A stretch of 64,000 bases of DNA, from the NCBI RefSeq assembly GCF_012974865.1, contig NZ_CP043633.1, forward strand, positions 1,240,001 through 1,304,000. The letters run 5' to 3'. Numbering within the stretch: the first letter of the stretch is position 1; each line of letters opens with the position of its first letter. The DNA is from Nonlabens sp. Ci31. Its GTDB lineage: Bacteria; Bacteroidota; Bacteroidia; Flavobacteriales; Flavobacteriaceae. Both the position numbers and the translations under genes were made by a program. A model generated the notes under the pieces. The model was given only the letters and a program-made list of their open reading frames with translations. It did no database searches and was not told the DNA's origin. Shown here one piece after another: positions 27,388 through 37,459 of the stretch.

Positions 27388-29747
27388 TACAGCATATCTA
27401 GTTCGTTAGTCGTACTATTAGGTTGATTAGTGCCTTTTAGAGGATCGTTACCTTGACTTTTTTCGTACTCATCGCAGTCTGTTTCTATAGAGAGATTTTC
27501 TGGCTTTTTAAAAGGTTCTTTAGAAATCTCTAGCGTTTCGTCTGCATAAATACGTTTCATATAACTCCCCCAAATAGGAAGTGCCATAGTAGCTCCTTGA
27601 CCGTATTTAGTACTTGCAAAATGTACCGATCTATCATCAGCACCTACCCAAACACCAGTGACTAGATTAGGAACCATTCCCATAAACCATCCATCAGAAT
27701 TATTCTGAGTGGTACCTGTTTTACCAGCTATATCATTCTTAAAATCGTATGGGTAATCGGTAATGACTTCTTTATAAAAGTCTGTATTTGCCATGTAGGT
27801 ACTGTTGCCTCTTAGTTTTGCTCCACTACCTATTTTAGTAACACCTTCCATAAGGTTTACGGTAACGTAGGCTGTTTCTGGATTCAATACATCTTTGCTT
27901 TCTGGCACGTATTGATAAAGTACCGTACCGTTTTTATCTTCAATACTGGTTACCAAAACAGGTTTGTTATAAATCCCACCGTTTGCAAACACCCCATAGG
28001 CAGCCACCATTTCATACAGACTTACATCTGCTGTTCCTAAGGCAAGTGAAGGTACTGCATCCATATTTTCAGTGTCTATCCCTAGTTGGGCTGCGCGATC
28101 CACCACTGGTTGAGGTCCTACTTCGTCCATCAAACGCGCTGAAATAGTATTCTTAGATTTTGCCAGTGCTTCCTGTAAGGTCATGATATTGCCATAATCA
28201 CCATTAGAATCCACAGGTGTCCAGTCGTTAGTGTTTCCGTGTTTGCCTGCAGGAATGGTATACTCTCCATCAGGATATTTTTTACAGGGGCTGTATTTTA
28301 ATAAATCTATCACGGCAGAATACAGGAAAGGTTTAAAGGTAGACCCCGCTTGACGTTTGCCCAATTCCACATGATCGTACTTAAAATACTTGTGATTGAT
28401 ACCACCTACCCATGCTTTTACATGTCCCGTTTGTGGCTCTAAAGACATCACTCCAGTGTGTAAAAACTGTTTGTAATAACGTATGGAATCCATTGGGGTC
28501 ATGATCGTATCTCGTTCTCTAAACTTTGATTTCCAATCAAAAATAGTCATGTCGGTCTTCTCATTAAAGCTTTTGATGATAGCAGCTTCGGCGATTCCTT
28601 TTTTCTTCATTTCCCTCCATCGTACGGATCTTTTCATGGCAGAGTTGAGGTTGTTTTCAATTTGAGATACCGTTAGATCTGTATACGGAGCTGTTTTATT
28701 GCGCTTTTGCTGGTGGTCAAACTCTGCTTGCAGGCGTTCCATATGCGTATAAACCGCTTCTTCAGCCATTTTTTGCATTCTATAGTCTATGGTAACGTTA
28801 ACTTTAAGTCCATCATTGTAGAGGTTAAAGGGCTCTCCAGTTTCTGGATTGATATGATCCTTAGTCCAATCTGTTAGCCATGATCTTAGGTTTTCGCGGA
28901 AATAAGTCCCCATACCTTCATTATGACTAGCTGAGTTGTAGTTTAATTTTATAGGAATTTCTCTAAGGCTGTCTTTTACCGCCTCTGTCATTTTGTTATT
29001 GCGCACCATTTGTACAAATACTTGATTGCGTCTGTTAAATGACTTTTCTTTAGAAACTTCACGATGCGGATTGTATTGTCTAGGATTTTTAAGCATAGCA
29101 ACAAGTACAGCACTTTCAGAAACATTTAGTTGACTAGGCTCTTTGTCAAAATAAATATTGGAGGCACTTCTTATTCCTATGGCTTGATATAAAAAATCAA
29201 ACTCGTTTAAGTATTGAGTGATGATTTCTTCTTTAGTGTATTGTTTTTCTAATCTTGAAGTAATGATCCATTCCCGTATTTTTTGAATCAATCGTTCTAC
29301 TTTATTGCTACTGGCTTGTTCTGTAAAATAAAGTTTTGCCAGTTGCTGGGTAATCGTACTCGCACCACCTTTAGTTCCTAAAAATGCGGCTGCTCTTGCG
29401 GTTCCATAGCCATCAATACCACTGTGATCCCAAAAACGCTCGTCTTCTGTAGCTACTAAAGCGTTTATAAGATTTGTGGGTAAATCATCAAATTTTATTG
29501 GTTTTCTGTTTTCATTATAGAAACTTCCCAGTGTTTTCCCATCTGCAGTGACTATTTCTGTTGCCAGTTCTGTCTGCGGATTTTCTAATACGGTGTGGTC
29601 TGGTAAATCTCCAAAAACTTCCCATGCTGCTAATAAAAAGAGAAGAACTACAAATCCTATGCCTACCGCATACATCTTCCAGAAGAGCGAAATGTTTTTC
29701 TTCTTTCCTTCTTTTTCTTGAGCTATTTGTGCCTTAGTTACTGCCAT
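27387..29747 (-). CDS. Penicillin-binding protein 1A, bifunctional
   Basis: 786 residues. A short cytoplasmic tail and one membrane helix (FWKMYAVGIGFVVLLFLLAA) precede the glycosyltransferase domain with EDERFWDHSGID and GGASTITQQLAK. The transpeptidase follows, with the active Ser in AGSTFKPFLY, KSKNTISARL and the KTG motif AGKTGTTQ. It polymerises and crosslinks peptidoglycan in the periplasm. A Gln/Asn/Asp-rich tail follows the catalytic part. It overlaps gldH by 14 nt, so the two are probably cotranslated. Confidence 0.95.
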   Translation of the reverse strand: MAVTKAQIAQEKEGKKKNISLFWKMYAVGIGFVVLLFLLAAWEVFGDLPDHTVLENPQTELATEIVTADGKTLGSFYNENRKPIKFDDLPTNLINALVATEDERFWDHSGIDGYGTARAAAFLGTKGGASTITQQLAKLYFTEQASSNKVERLIQKIREWIITSRLEKQYTKEEIITQYLNEFDFLYQAIGIRSASNIYFDKEPSQLNVSESAVLVAMLKNPRQYNPHREVSKEKSFNRRNQVFVQMVRNNKMTEAVKDSLREIPIKLNYNSASHNEGMGTYFRENLRSWLTDWTKDHINPETGEPFNLYNDGLKVNVTIDYRMQKMAEEAVYTHMERLQAEFDHQQKRNKTAPYTDLTVSQIENNLNSAMKRSVRWREMKKKGIAEAAIIKSFNEKTDMTIFDWKSKFRERDTIMTPMDSIRYYKQFLHTGVMSLEPQTGHVKAWVGGINHKYFKYDHVELGKRQAGSTFKPFLYSAVIDLLKYSPCKKYPDGEYTIPAGKHGNTNDWTPVDSNGDYGNIMTLQEALAKSKNTISARLMDEVGPQPVVDRAAQLGIDTENMDAVPSLALGTADVSLYEMVAAYGVFANGGIYNKPVLVTSIEDKNGTVLYQYVPESKDVLNPETAYVTVNLMEGVTKIGSGAKLRGNSTYMANTDFYKEVITDYPYDFKNDIAGKTGTTQNNSDGWFMGMVPNLVTGVWVGADDRSVHFASTKYGQGATMALPIWGSYMKRIYADETLEISKEPFKKPENLSIETDCDEYEKSQGNDPLKGTNQPNSTTNELDML

Positions 29748-30231
29748 TTTGGACTTGTTTTTCTATACTATATCCTACTTCGAGTATGCCTTTGAGTTGT
29801 GCATCTCCATTTACTTCTCCTGTTTTTCTCATCGCGTGTTTAAGAGCTATTTGATAAGTTCCGCTTTCGCGAAAGCGGAAGCCTTTTTTTAACCACAACT
29901 TATTTTCATACACATCATTAGCACCTGACCCTAAAAAGCTGCCGTCAGCTTCTGTCATACGGTACTGTAATGTATCTGTAACGACTTTTCCTTGCGGAAA
30001 TTTCATTTGTGAGATCAACCAGAGATTATTGTATTCATAATCGTGCGTATTGCGCAGGTTGATAAACACATTATAGCTTGTTAGGCTGTCTTGAGGGGGA
30101 ATTTTAAACGTGGCTACATCTTCAATCGCCCAGCCAGTTTGAGGTAGGTCGTGGTATTCTGCATTCACCAACTGCTCGTCACAAGAGCTGACCAGGGCCA
30201 TAACGGCTAGAGAAAATAGGTATCTGTTCAC
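29734..30231 (-). CDS. gldH: Gliding motility lipoprotein GldH
   Basis: 165 residues with a lipoprotein signal (MNRYLFSLAVMALVSSC). The sequence YHDLPQTGWAIEDVATFKIPPQDS and VFINLRNTHDYEYNNLWL is characteristic of GldH, an outer-membrane-associated protein needed for gliding and T9SS function in flavobacteria. The start is GTG (30229-30231), overlapping the TAG stop of the upstream gene by one base; no ATG is available before the signal peptide. GFRFRESGTYQ is coded by a 22-bp perfect palindromic repeat copy. Confidence 0.93.
   Translation of the reverse strand: MNRYLFSLAVMALVSSCDEQLVNAEYHDLPQTGWAIEDVATFKIPPQDSLTSYNVFINLRNTHDYEYNNLWLISQMKFPQGKVVTDTLQYRMTEADGSFLGSGANDVYENKLWLKKGFRFRESGTYQIALKHAMRKTGEVNGDAQLKGILEVGYSIEKQVQNGSN
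29859..29880. repeat. 22-bp perfect palindromic repeat inside gldH
   Basis: TTCCGCTTTCGCGAAAGCGGAA, the longest perfect copy in the window. It is read on the minus strand as Phe-Arg-Phe-Arg-Glu-Ser. Confidence 0.85.
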
Positions 30232-31628
30232 TAATCTTCCTTTTTAGGTGGCTTGTTACCATCGTTGTTGCGATTGCGACTTTTATTGCGAGGGGGTCTG
30301 GATTTTTTAGGCTTAGAATCCTTGTTGGCATCTGTATTTTGATTTGGTCGATCCGTTTTGTTTTCAGGAGTACCAGGCTTATTCGCACCTCTGTTTTTAT
30401 TTTGAGGTCTAGGCTTACGCTTTTGAGGCCCATCTTTAGCTGCAGGAGAAGTTGCGGTAGCTGTAGACGTATTAGAGTCCGTTTTGTCATACCTATTATT
30501 GTTCTTAGGTTGGCGTTTTTTGGTGCGTTTATTACGGGTTTTGGGCTGGTCAAAACGAGTTAAACTATCCTGTCCTACCACATTTTCAAAGTTCATCTCT
30601 TCTTCAACGATCAACTCGATAGCATATTCTTCTATGCTGGCAACGGTTTCTTTGGCTTTGTTTTTAGCAACGATTTCATGAACTTGCTCAGTGGTAAGGG
30701 TGTGCCAGTTCATCCACTCGCCATCGTAACAAAACCACATCAGTCCTTTGAAAATATCTACTTTCTGACAGATAGCGGTTCCTTTTTCGGTATACAGCTT
30801 TTGATTTTGTTTTGGGAAATTACTCAAGGCATCCATATAAGAATCCAGCTCGTAATTGAGACAGCATTTGAGTTTTCCACACTGTCCAGCAAGCTTCTGC
30901 GGATTCAGCGATAGGTTTTGATAACGTGCTGCTCCAGTGGTAACCGATCTAAAGTCGGTCAACCAAGTGCTGCAACACAATTCGCGACCACAAGAACCAA
31001 TACCTCCTAGGCGGGCTGCTTCTTGACGCAATCCTATCTGACGCATTTCTATTCTAGTTTTGAATTCACCAGCATATTCTCTGATGAGCTCACGGAAATC
31101 TACCCGTTCATCTGCGGTGTAATAAAAGGTGGCTTTGGACCCATCTCCTTGAAATTCAATATCAGAGATTTTCATTTTGAGTTGAAGGCGTATGGCAATC
31201 TGGCGAGCACGCACTTTCATAGGATCTTCTTTCTCTCGAGCGGTCACCCATTTTTCTACGTCTTTTTCACTAGCGATGCGGTATACTTGGGGAATCTCGT
31301 CATCTATTTTAACGCGTTTGCGTTTCATTTGTACCCGGACTAATTCTCCAGTAATGGTAATGATTCCTATATCGTGGCCGCTTTCTGTTTGTGTAGCGAC
31401 TATGTCACCTATCTTGAGTTGTAGGTCGTCTTTATTGAGAAAGAATTCTTTACGGCTGTTTTTAAAACGCACTTCTACGTAGGGGAACTGTTTTTGACCA
31501 TCGGGCAACTCCATGTTTGCTAACCAGTCAAAAACGGTTAATTTATTACATCCACTTGTCCCACAGGTGCCATTATTTTTACATCCACCAGGGGTACTAC
31601 TACTAGTTCCACAACTATTACAGCTCAT
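30231..31628 (-). CDS. PSP1-domain protein (YaaT/RicT-like)
   Basis: 465 residues. There is a Cys-rich N-terminus (MSCNSCGTSSSTPGGCKNNG). The PSP1 domain contains the conserved Cys cluster GSCGRELCCSTWL and GQCGKLKCCLNYE, which bind an Fe-S cluster in the Bacillus homologue. The last 120 residues are low-complexity, rich in Lys, Arg, Asn and Pro, and likely disordered and RNA- or DNA-binding. Placement before gldH and PBP1A is an arrangement I recognise from flavobacteria. Function in this phylum is not established. Confidence 0.85.
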   Translation of the reverse strand: MSCNSCGTSSSTPGGCKNNGTCGTSGCNKLTVFDWLANMELPDGQKQFPYVEVRFKNSRKEFFLNKDDLQLKIGDIVATQTESGHDIGIITITGELVRVQMKRKRVKIDDEIPQVYRIASEKDVEKWVTAREKEDPMKVRARQIAIRLQLKMKISDIEFQGDGSKATFYYTADERVDFRELIREYAGEFKTRIEMRQIGLRQEAARLGGIGSCGRELCCSTWLTDFRSVTTGAARYQNLSLNPQKLAGQCGKLKCCLNYELDSYMDALSNFPKQNQKLYTEKGTAICQKVDIFKGLMWFCYDGEWMNWHTLTTEQVHEIVAKNKAKETVASIEEYAIELIVEEEMNFENVVGQDSLTRFDQPKTRNKRTKKRQPKNNNRYDKTDSNTSTATATSPAAKDGPQKRKPRPQNKNRGANKPGTPENKTDRPNQNTDANKDSKPKKSRPPRNKSRNRNNDGNKPPKKED

Positions 31629-31801
31629 TCTTTTATTCTCTATATATTGAAATTGAAACGATTAAGTCGCTCAATTGAAGTCATTCCTTGAAACGTAAAG
31701 ATAGCAATTAAAATTGTGGGATATGGTGGGGGTCTGTGCACCATTTTGGTTTTCATTTTGTTTTAAATAGTAATGAGGATCCTATTTAATTATATAATAT
31801 A

Positions 31802-32857
31802 TTGCGAGCATATCAATTCTTATTAGTGACTCAACTTCCTTACCATCAAAATCTTTCTACTGCAAAACTGGCTTCGGTTTTTAGAAACACTAGTGCCACC
31901 TATAAATTTTATTGGTTTTGGGCGGTTTTATAAGAAGTGGAGCAAGGAAAAACAGTAATTACCAAAGAGGAAATCTTCTCTAGGATGATTGCCCTTTCTT
32001 GGTATACCGTTAATTATTTTCGCATTTCTTTTGGGAACCAGGACTTAATTCAAGATGCCGTTAAAGAATTAAGTAACATTGAAAACATCCCAGTTGATGC
32101 CTCCAAAGAACAAATACTAAAGAAACTGAGAGCATCTTCTAATCCTCAGACGATTTCAATTTTAGCTCATTTTGATAAAAACGTTCCTCATAAATTCTTA
32201 AGCCCTTGGTTAGGCTCTGGTAATAAAAGCAAGGTTTATGAGCGGTCCATCAGTACATCCAGTGATGCTCCGTATTCTTTATTCAAAAACCAAATTGTAA
32301 TTTCTAACAACTGGAAAGCTTACTTCAAAGCTAACATTGGCATTTTAAAAGCGTTCTGTTATTGGAACCTCACGCTTTTTTTCCAAAGCAGAAATCCAAA
32401 TGTTCCCGACATAGCAAATAAAATCTACCGATCTATTAAAAGGGGTAGTTTGAACACCCATAAGACTAAATTTTGGAACCTCGTTATTGATGAGACGGGC
32501 CCTATAGAATGTATTTATACGGGGAAAGCACTCGGAATAGGGGATTATGTAATCGAGCATTTTATTCCCCATCAATTTGTCGCACACGACATGATGTGGA
32601 ATCTGATTCCAGCAGACAAAAGCTTTAATTCGTACAAAAGCGATAAACTACCTTCTTTTGACACTTATTTTGATTCTTTTTTTGATCTTCAGAAAGTTGG
32701 TTTAGAATTGATTAAAACAAAAAAACCAAAAAATAAATTTTTAGAAGATTACCTATCGGTGTTTCCAAATCTAGAAATAGATAAAAATAAATTTGCAGAG
32801 CATATCAGACCTATGCTTACGATAGCTCATAATAATGGGTTTCAGTATTTAAGTTAA
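31802..32857 (+). pseudogene. HNH endonuclease gene interrupted by one in-frame stop
   Basis: Codons from about 31802 (TTG; GTG at 31826 is another start) read QLPYHQNLSTAKLASVFR and then ATYKFYWFWAVL. An in-frame TAA at 31931-31933 follows, after which the same frame continues EVEQGKTVITKEE to 32857. The C-terminal 306 residues could be translated alone from GTG 31937. They carry a zinc-less HNH core: CIYTGKALGIG, VIEHFIPHQFV, then NLIPADKSFNSYKSDKL. The N-terminal piece belongs to the same family, so I read this as a nonsense mutation (or recoding) rather than two genes. It sits alone between core genes. Confidence 0.7.
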
Positions 32858-32868
32858 AACCCCGATTA

Positions 32869-33378
32869 CTAAAGCTCCTCAATTTTAAGGTTCATGGTAA
32901 TGCTCACTTTATTTTCGGTTCTCTCTTCTTCAATACTAATATCCCAATCGCTGGTATATATACTGCCGGTGATTTTTATACGATCGCCCTTCTTCACTGC
33001 TGTAAAACTAACAGGCTTTGAGATTCCTTTTATAGTCAGATTGCCCAGTACTGTATAGGAGGCCTCTTTTGTTGGTGTAATAGACGTGCTTTCAAAATAA
33101 ATGCGCGGGTAATCACTTCTGTTAAAATATTTTTCCCACATCAAATGCCCATCTCGTAAGAAATTACCCGTTTCTAAGCTACTCACACTTACAGACCCTT
33201 TTATTTTAGAATTTTCAAGTTGGCTGAGATCGATTTCAGATTCTGATTGAATATCTCCTATGGTTCCAGTGATATCCTTACTTTCAAAGGTGAAGCTTAT
33301 TTTAGAATCTTCGGTTGGGCTAGGAATACCCGACAAGAAGGTCATGCAGAGGAGTAGTAAGGTGAAGGCTGTTTTCAT
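32869..33378 (-). CDS. YceI-family periplasmic protein
   Basis: 169 residues with a signal peptide (MKTAFTLLLLCMTFLSG). The YceI beta-barrel signatures are SKISFTFESKDITGTIGDI, the RDGHLMWEKYFNRSDYPRI block and GNLTIKGISKPVSF. YceI proteins bind isoprenoid-type lipids in the periplasm; the ligand here is unknown. It marks the core-genome side of the left boundary of the accessory island. Confidence 0.9.
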   Translation of the reverse strand: MKTAFTLLLLCMTFLSGIPSPTEDSKISFTFESKDITGTIGDIQSESEIDLSQLENSKIKGSVSVSSLETGNFLRDGHLMWEKYFNRSDYPRIYFESTSITPTKEASYTVLGNLTIKGISKPVSFTAVKKGDRIKITGSIYTSDWDISIEEERTENKVSITMNLKIEEL

Positions 33379-33397
33379 AGTGTGATGTTTTATAAGT

Positions 33398-33460
33398 GTT
33401 GCTGACGTGTTTGAGTATGATTAGTCGTGTGAGTTATCAATTAATTATACTGGGTGGTGG
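33398..33460 (-). repeat. Degenerate short-type attC-like element, left edge of the island
   Basis: GTTGCTGACG followed by GAGTATGATTAGTCGTGTG and then TCAATTAATTATAC matches both ends of the short attC-like elements at 51.5 and 59.1 kb. The middle is deleted and the right-hand box is lost. Confidence 0.5.
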
Positions 33461-33487
33461 CAGATCGATCGCACTGGCTTTTTTTAG

Positions 33488-34006
33488 TTATTGAATATTC
33501 ATTTTTTGAAGTCCAATTAAAAGAAGGTCTTTAAAATTGGGGTATATGATTAGCATATATAACCCGAAAACTATTCCGAAAACAATTAAAATAATTTTTG
33601 CGCTCTTTCTTGGTAGTGTCAACGGTATCAGAATGAGGTATATAATTCCAACTAGAACCACACAAATATATACAGACATATCAATGTAGTTGGAGCCAAA
33701 AATAGCCGCAGTCCAATTCAGAAAATCAACGCTCTTTTGAAAGAAATAGTCACAGCTTTCTCTGATATTCGGAAGTAATGCAAATCCAAGTAATAGCGCG
33801 AGTGATAGAAAATTCAATTTAGAATTGGTCTTCCTACTTATCAAAAATATCCAAGATGAAGGAATTAAAATATAATATACTAAAATGTTTATTACGTTAT
33901 ATGTAGTCCCAAATAGAGCTGCGATACCGTATAACCCTCCCATTACAATCATAAAAACCTGATGAAAAAGGGAGTCTGCATGATCTATCCAGAATTGCAC
34001 GTCCAT
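33488..34006 (-). CDS. Four-helix membrane protein of unknown function
   Basis: 172 residues with about four hydrophobic segments (IVMGGLYGIAALFG, NILVYYILIPSSWIFL, MSVYICVVLVGIIYLILI, ILIVFGIVFGLYMLI). No motif recognised. It is placed like a cassette gene: an attC-like element lies directly upstream (34038-34191) and a degenerate one downstream. Confidence 0.5.
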   Translation of the reverse strand: MDVQFWIDHADSLFHQVFMIVMGGLYGIAALFGTTYNVINILVYYILIPSSWIFLISRKTNSKLNFLSLALLLGFALLPNIRESCDYFFQKSVDFLNWTAAIFGSNYIDMSVYICVVLVGIIYLILIPLTLPRKSAKIILIVFGIVFGLYMLIIYPNFKDLLLIGLQKMNIQ

Positions 34007-34037
34007 TTTTTCAGGGTTTGTTTTTTATTGTTTGGGT

Positions 34038-34191
34038 GTTAACTTCTGTGCATACGAAACATAGCGTGGAGGAAAAAGTTATCGTTTCGGATTATATACG
34101 AGCCAAATTTAAAAATTTGACTATCTGGCAAATATGCTCGAACCTTTGTATTAGCAACTGCCTGCTATTAGCTATATAATTTGTTATGCAA
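34038..34191 (-). repeat. attC-like element, long type, partly degraded
   Basis: GTGCATACGAAACATAGCGTGG at the left and GCTATATAATTTGTTATGCAA at the right are imperfectly complementary. In the middle lies CCAAATTTAAAAATTTG, the hallmark centre of the other elements. It is shorter than the 196-199 bp set, and the outer boxes no longer match a neighbour. Confidence 0.6.
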
Positions 34192-34210
34192 CGCTCTTAT
34201 TGCAATCTTG

Positions 34211-34447
34211 TTATGCTTTCCTAATATTTTCTAACGGAATTTCGTAGAATTCAAACTCTAGCAAATCTTCAGGAATTTCATCGATAGGATTGATTGAAAT
34301 CGTTACATAAATTGGTTCTCCTTTCTCGTAAAAATAAAAGTCATTGACATTATAACCATTTACAACTCCTTCTATTTCATAACTTTCTTCATCATACTCG
34401 ATTGTAGCTATTACTTTTTGATTTATTAGTTTATTTAATGCGTTCAT
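34211..34447 (-). CDS. Small acidic protein of unknown function
   Basis: 78 residues, strongly acidic in the second half (NPIDEIPEDLLEFEFYEIP), with an N-terminal MNALNKLINQKVIATIEYD. It ends 19 nt from the attC-like element, so it is a probable cassette gene. No signal peptide or membrane segment. Confidence 0.5.
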   Translation of the reverse strand: MNALNKLINQKVIATIEYDEESYEIEGVVNGYNVNDFYFYEKGEPIYVTISINPIDEIPEDLLEFEFYEIPLENIRKA

Positions 34448-34550
34448 TTTGTTTTTATCTATGCTTATTCCAAAGCGTTTTTATTTTGTTCATTAATTTT
34501 TTTCGTAAAATTGTCGCGTTACATCTGGTTTTACAGACAATAGTTTTATT

Positions 34551-34840
34551 CTAATATAACTCCTGTTTTTTCAACTCTTCATTTACTCGGTCTAATTGAG
34601 CTCCAGTTCTAATATCTTTTTTAATAAGATGTTGTCTCAATCGGTTTCGAATATATTTTGCTTTATTTTTTTGATAAATATATTGTAAATGCCGCCATTT
34701 AATTTGTCATACAACACTCTATAAGCCTCGTTCCATTTATCTGTTTCTAACGTTTTAGGGGGGTTATGTTTCCCATATTTTGATAAATAGTATCCTACTA
34801 TGTAATTTCTTTTGAAATTTCTGCCATTTTCTAATATATT
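34551..34840 (-). pseudogene. Frameshifted remnant between the small gene and the AIPR gene
   Basis: On the minus strand, one frame reads NFKRNYIVGYYLSKYGKHN and continues to YRVLYDKLNGG. Near 34691-34700 the protein-like reading switches frame and continues RHLQYIYQKNKAKYIRNR to a TAG at 34551-34553. No start codon is available, and the 5' part runs into the AIPR gene end. It looks like about 95 residues of an unrecognised basic protein with a 5' truncation and one frameshift. Confidence 0.5.
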
Positions 34841-37458
34841 TTGAAACTGCGTTTTAAAAGTGTTTCAAGATGCCTTTTAATATTTTTTTCATGAAAGGAA
34901 TTTAACTGTTTTAAACCCCAAGCAAAATCAGCAATATACGTTCGCTCTTTAGAGCTTAAAATTTTTGCAGTAGAATCCCATTCAAACATTTTACGCATTA
35001 ATAACTCATCTATTCTAACTTTACTGATATCAAGCGTTGTTTTAGGATTTAATTCTTTCACACTTTCGTCTTTTATAATATGAGAAGCGTAATAAATTTG
35101 TTTGATTGTAGGAGAAATACCTTTAACCAGATTTTTCCCTATTTGATCGAATACTGAAGCATATTTTACCTGCTTAGCTTTTGCAATTGCTTCAATTTTT
35201 TGAAATTCCAAGAGGACATCATTCTTTTCATTAATACACTTATTATAATGTGTAATAACATAATTTAAAGTATTATAGAGTAAAACCTCTTCTCTTTCAA
35301 TGTTATCAAAAAAGTCAGGAACCTCAACTCTTAATTTATTTGTTAAACTGCTTTCAAATGAAACTAAATCATCCTCAATATCCTTTTTATTAATTATTGC
35401 ATGGACTAAACCTGAAAGACTTCTTTGATCTGCACCAGTTAATAAATCAGTATTTAACTGAATTGATTTATAATAGTTGACACCATTGGAATGAATTAAT
35501 ATATTATCACTTAAATTTTTAAAATTTACTTCCTCTGTATTATCATTTGCACCTTTTCTTTTCTTTAATTCAGCTTTGCTGATTCCATATTTATCAATAA
35601 TTTTTATGGTGTCGTCTGTGCCTGTAAAATCTTTTATCTCCTTGGATGAGCTAATTCTCTTCCACAATTCTTCCTTTTTAGAATATTCTCCATAATCATC
35701 ACTTTCGGAATATTTCTTAATAAGCTCATTTACTAACTTTAGAAGTTGAGTTAAATAAGCCTCAAGGTCACTTTCTAGCTCTTCATTTAGCCATATTTTT
35801 AACAGATCAAATGAGGAAGCTTTTTTATCAGCGTCTGTTATCATAAATAAAATAGAAAGAGTATAAGGAACTACCGCAGATCTTAATTGCCCCATAGAGT
35901 TCTTCCCAGCGCCATAAATTTTCTCGAGCTTTCTAAATAATATAACCGTTGCGATGAGCTCTTCATAAAAATCCCGATTAACAACTATAGGTTTTTTAAA
36001 CTCTCCTTCACCAGTCAATTTTTCAATAAAATATCTAAATATTTTCTCACCACCCTTTTTCACTAAATGAGGTTGGTTACCCCAAGCTGAGTAATATTTC
36101 GCCATTAATTCTTTAGAAAATCTTCTTTGTGTAGGATATTCTTTCGCTAATCTTCTTTTGTTAGATCCGGCAATTCTCAACTTTGTATTAAACTCGCCTT
36201 TTGCCCTTTCAAAAAACCATTTTTTTCCAGATGGAGTCATTACACTTTCACTTAGAGACTTTATTCTAACTAATTGAGGATTTCTTGAACGCAGATCAAC
36301 TTTAGAAACTCTAGATTGTGCATTAGAATAGCTACTTATATTAGAGATTAGTTCCTCTAATTCTTCATCAGTAGCTTCTTTTGCAACATTTATCTTTGCC
36401 ATTACTTTTACTTTGCTAATGTCAAAACCATCCTTTTGGGTAAAATAAATAGTTGCAGTGGTTTGACCACCATTTACAATCTGAAAGTCTGTTAGTGATT
36501 TAATTTTATATTGACCTGATTCAAATGAAATGTCACCGTCCGTGGCCGTTATAGTTAGCCCGTTATTGTATGCAACAAACTTCTCAGGTTCTTTTCTTAT
36601 TGTCTCTCTAATCCCTTTATTAACACCTCTGAACTGCAAAAAAGACCTGACATTTTTCTCTAACAATCTTGTACTATATTCTTTATATAGTCTCGAGAGA
36701 ACTGAAGCTGGTAAAACACACAAATAAGATTCAAAATAGTCTTCGTCTGCCGCTTTAATTGCATACAGTGGATTCCCAAATGTTTTCTCAAAATTCACAG
36801 TTAATGCCTCTCTACTGCCTTGAGAAATAAGTACATTGTACAAGAAATTAAGATCAATTATTCTTCTTTTAATTATCAGGACTTTATTATATCTTTCTCT
36901 ATTTTTCGAATAAGTAACTACAACTTCTTTATCATCAAATTCAATTTGTTTTGGTTGTATTGTAGCTCCCTGTTTAGAAACAGTAGAAGATAATGTGATT
37001 AGAAATATTTCAATCACATCAAATTGTTCTGTGCCTTGAGAAGAAGAAATTTTAGAGACTAATGGTCTTACCGGACTTGAATCTTGGATTTCATCATTTA
37101 AATACCCTTTTATAGCTTTATTGTGAAAGTTTGTACATCTCTTAAACTGACTTTCATAAGAGGCTTTAATCGAAACCATGAGGTCTTCAGGTGTTGCAGA
37201 CAGGTTAATAGAATTTTCATCTATCATAAAGAGCTGAAGCCTCTCCCCTGATTCGTTTATACTATATGCGTTTATCTTTAATTTATCAGCAGTTGATTTG
37301 AAATAGGAATTTGTAAAGTCCTCAGAATCTATAAGTTTTGCATCTAGTAAAGATGGCAGTACTTGGGATAATATTAAGTTTTCCTGTATGAATCCTTCAT
37401 CATCTTTTGATTCATCAAGTAGTTCATTTCTGTAATTTAAATGTTCATCTAGAATCAT
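34831..37458 (-). CDS. AIPR-family (abortive infection phage resistance) protein
   Basis: 875 residues. The AIPR signature region lies near residues 270-350: FLQFRGVNKGIRETI, KFVAYNNGLTITA and FQIVNGGQTTATIYF. AIPR proteins occur in phage-resistance loci, often with restriction-modification genes; their biochemical activity is not settled, though a nuclease-like role is often proposed. It is the last gene of a five-gene operon and starts 1 nt after the PD-(D/E)XK gene ends. An effector role in the system is inferred. Confidence 0.88.
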   Translation of the reverse strand: MILDEHLNYRNELLDESKDDEGFIQENLILSQVLPSLLDAKLIDSEDFTNSYFKSTADKLKINAYSINESGERLQLFMIDENSINLSATPEDLMVSIKASYESQFKRCTNFHNKAIKGYLNDEIQDSSPVRPLVSKISSSQGTEQFDVIEIFLITLSSTVSKQGATIQPKQIEFDDKEVVVTYSKNRERYNKVLIIKRRIIDLNFLYNVLISQGSREALTVNFEKTFGNPLYAIKAADEDYFESYLCVLPASVLSRLYKEYSTRLLEKNVRSFLQFRGVNKGIRETIRKEPEKFVAYNNGLTITATDGDISFESGQYKIKSLTDFQIVNGGQTTATIYFTQKDGFDISKVKVMAKINVAKEATDEELEELISNISSYSNAQSRVSKVDLRSRNPQLVRIKSLSESVMTPSGKKWFFERAKGEFNTKLRIAGSNKRRLAKEYPTQRRFSKELMAKYYSAWGNQPHLVKKGGEKIFRYFIEKLTGEGEFKKPIVVNRDFYEELIATVILFRKLEKIYGAGKNSMGQLRSAVVPYTLSILFMITDADKKASSFDLLKIWLNEELESDLEAYLTQLLKLVNELIKKYSESDDYGEYSKKEELWKRISSSKEIKDFTGTDDTIKIIDKYGISKAELKKRKGANDNTEEVNFKNLSDNILIHSNGVNYYKSIQLNTDLLTGADQRSLSGLVHAIINKKDIEDDLVSFESSLTNKLRVEVPDFFDNIEREEVLLYNTLNYVITHYNKCINEKNDVLLEFQKIEAIAKAKQVKYASVFDQIGKNLVKGISPTIKQIYYASHIIKDESVKELNPKTTLDISKVRIDELLMRKMFEWDSTAKILSSKERTYIADFAWGLKQLNSFHEKNIKRHLETLLKRSFKIY

Positions 37459-37459
37459 A

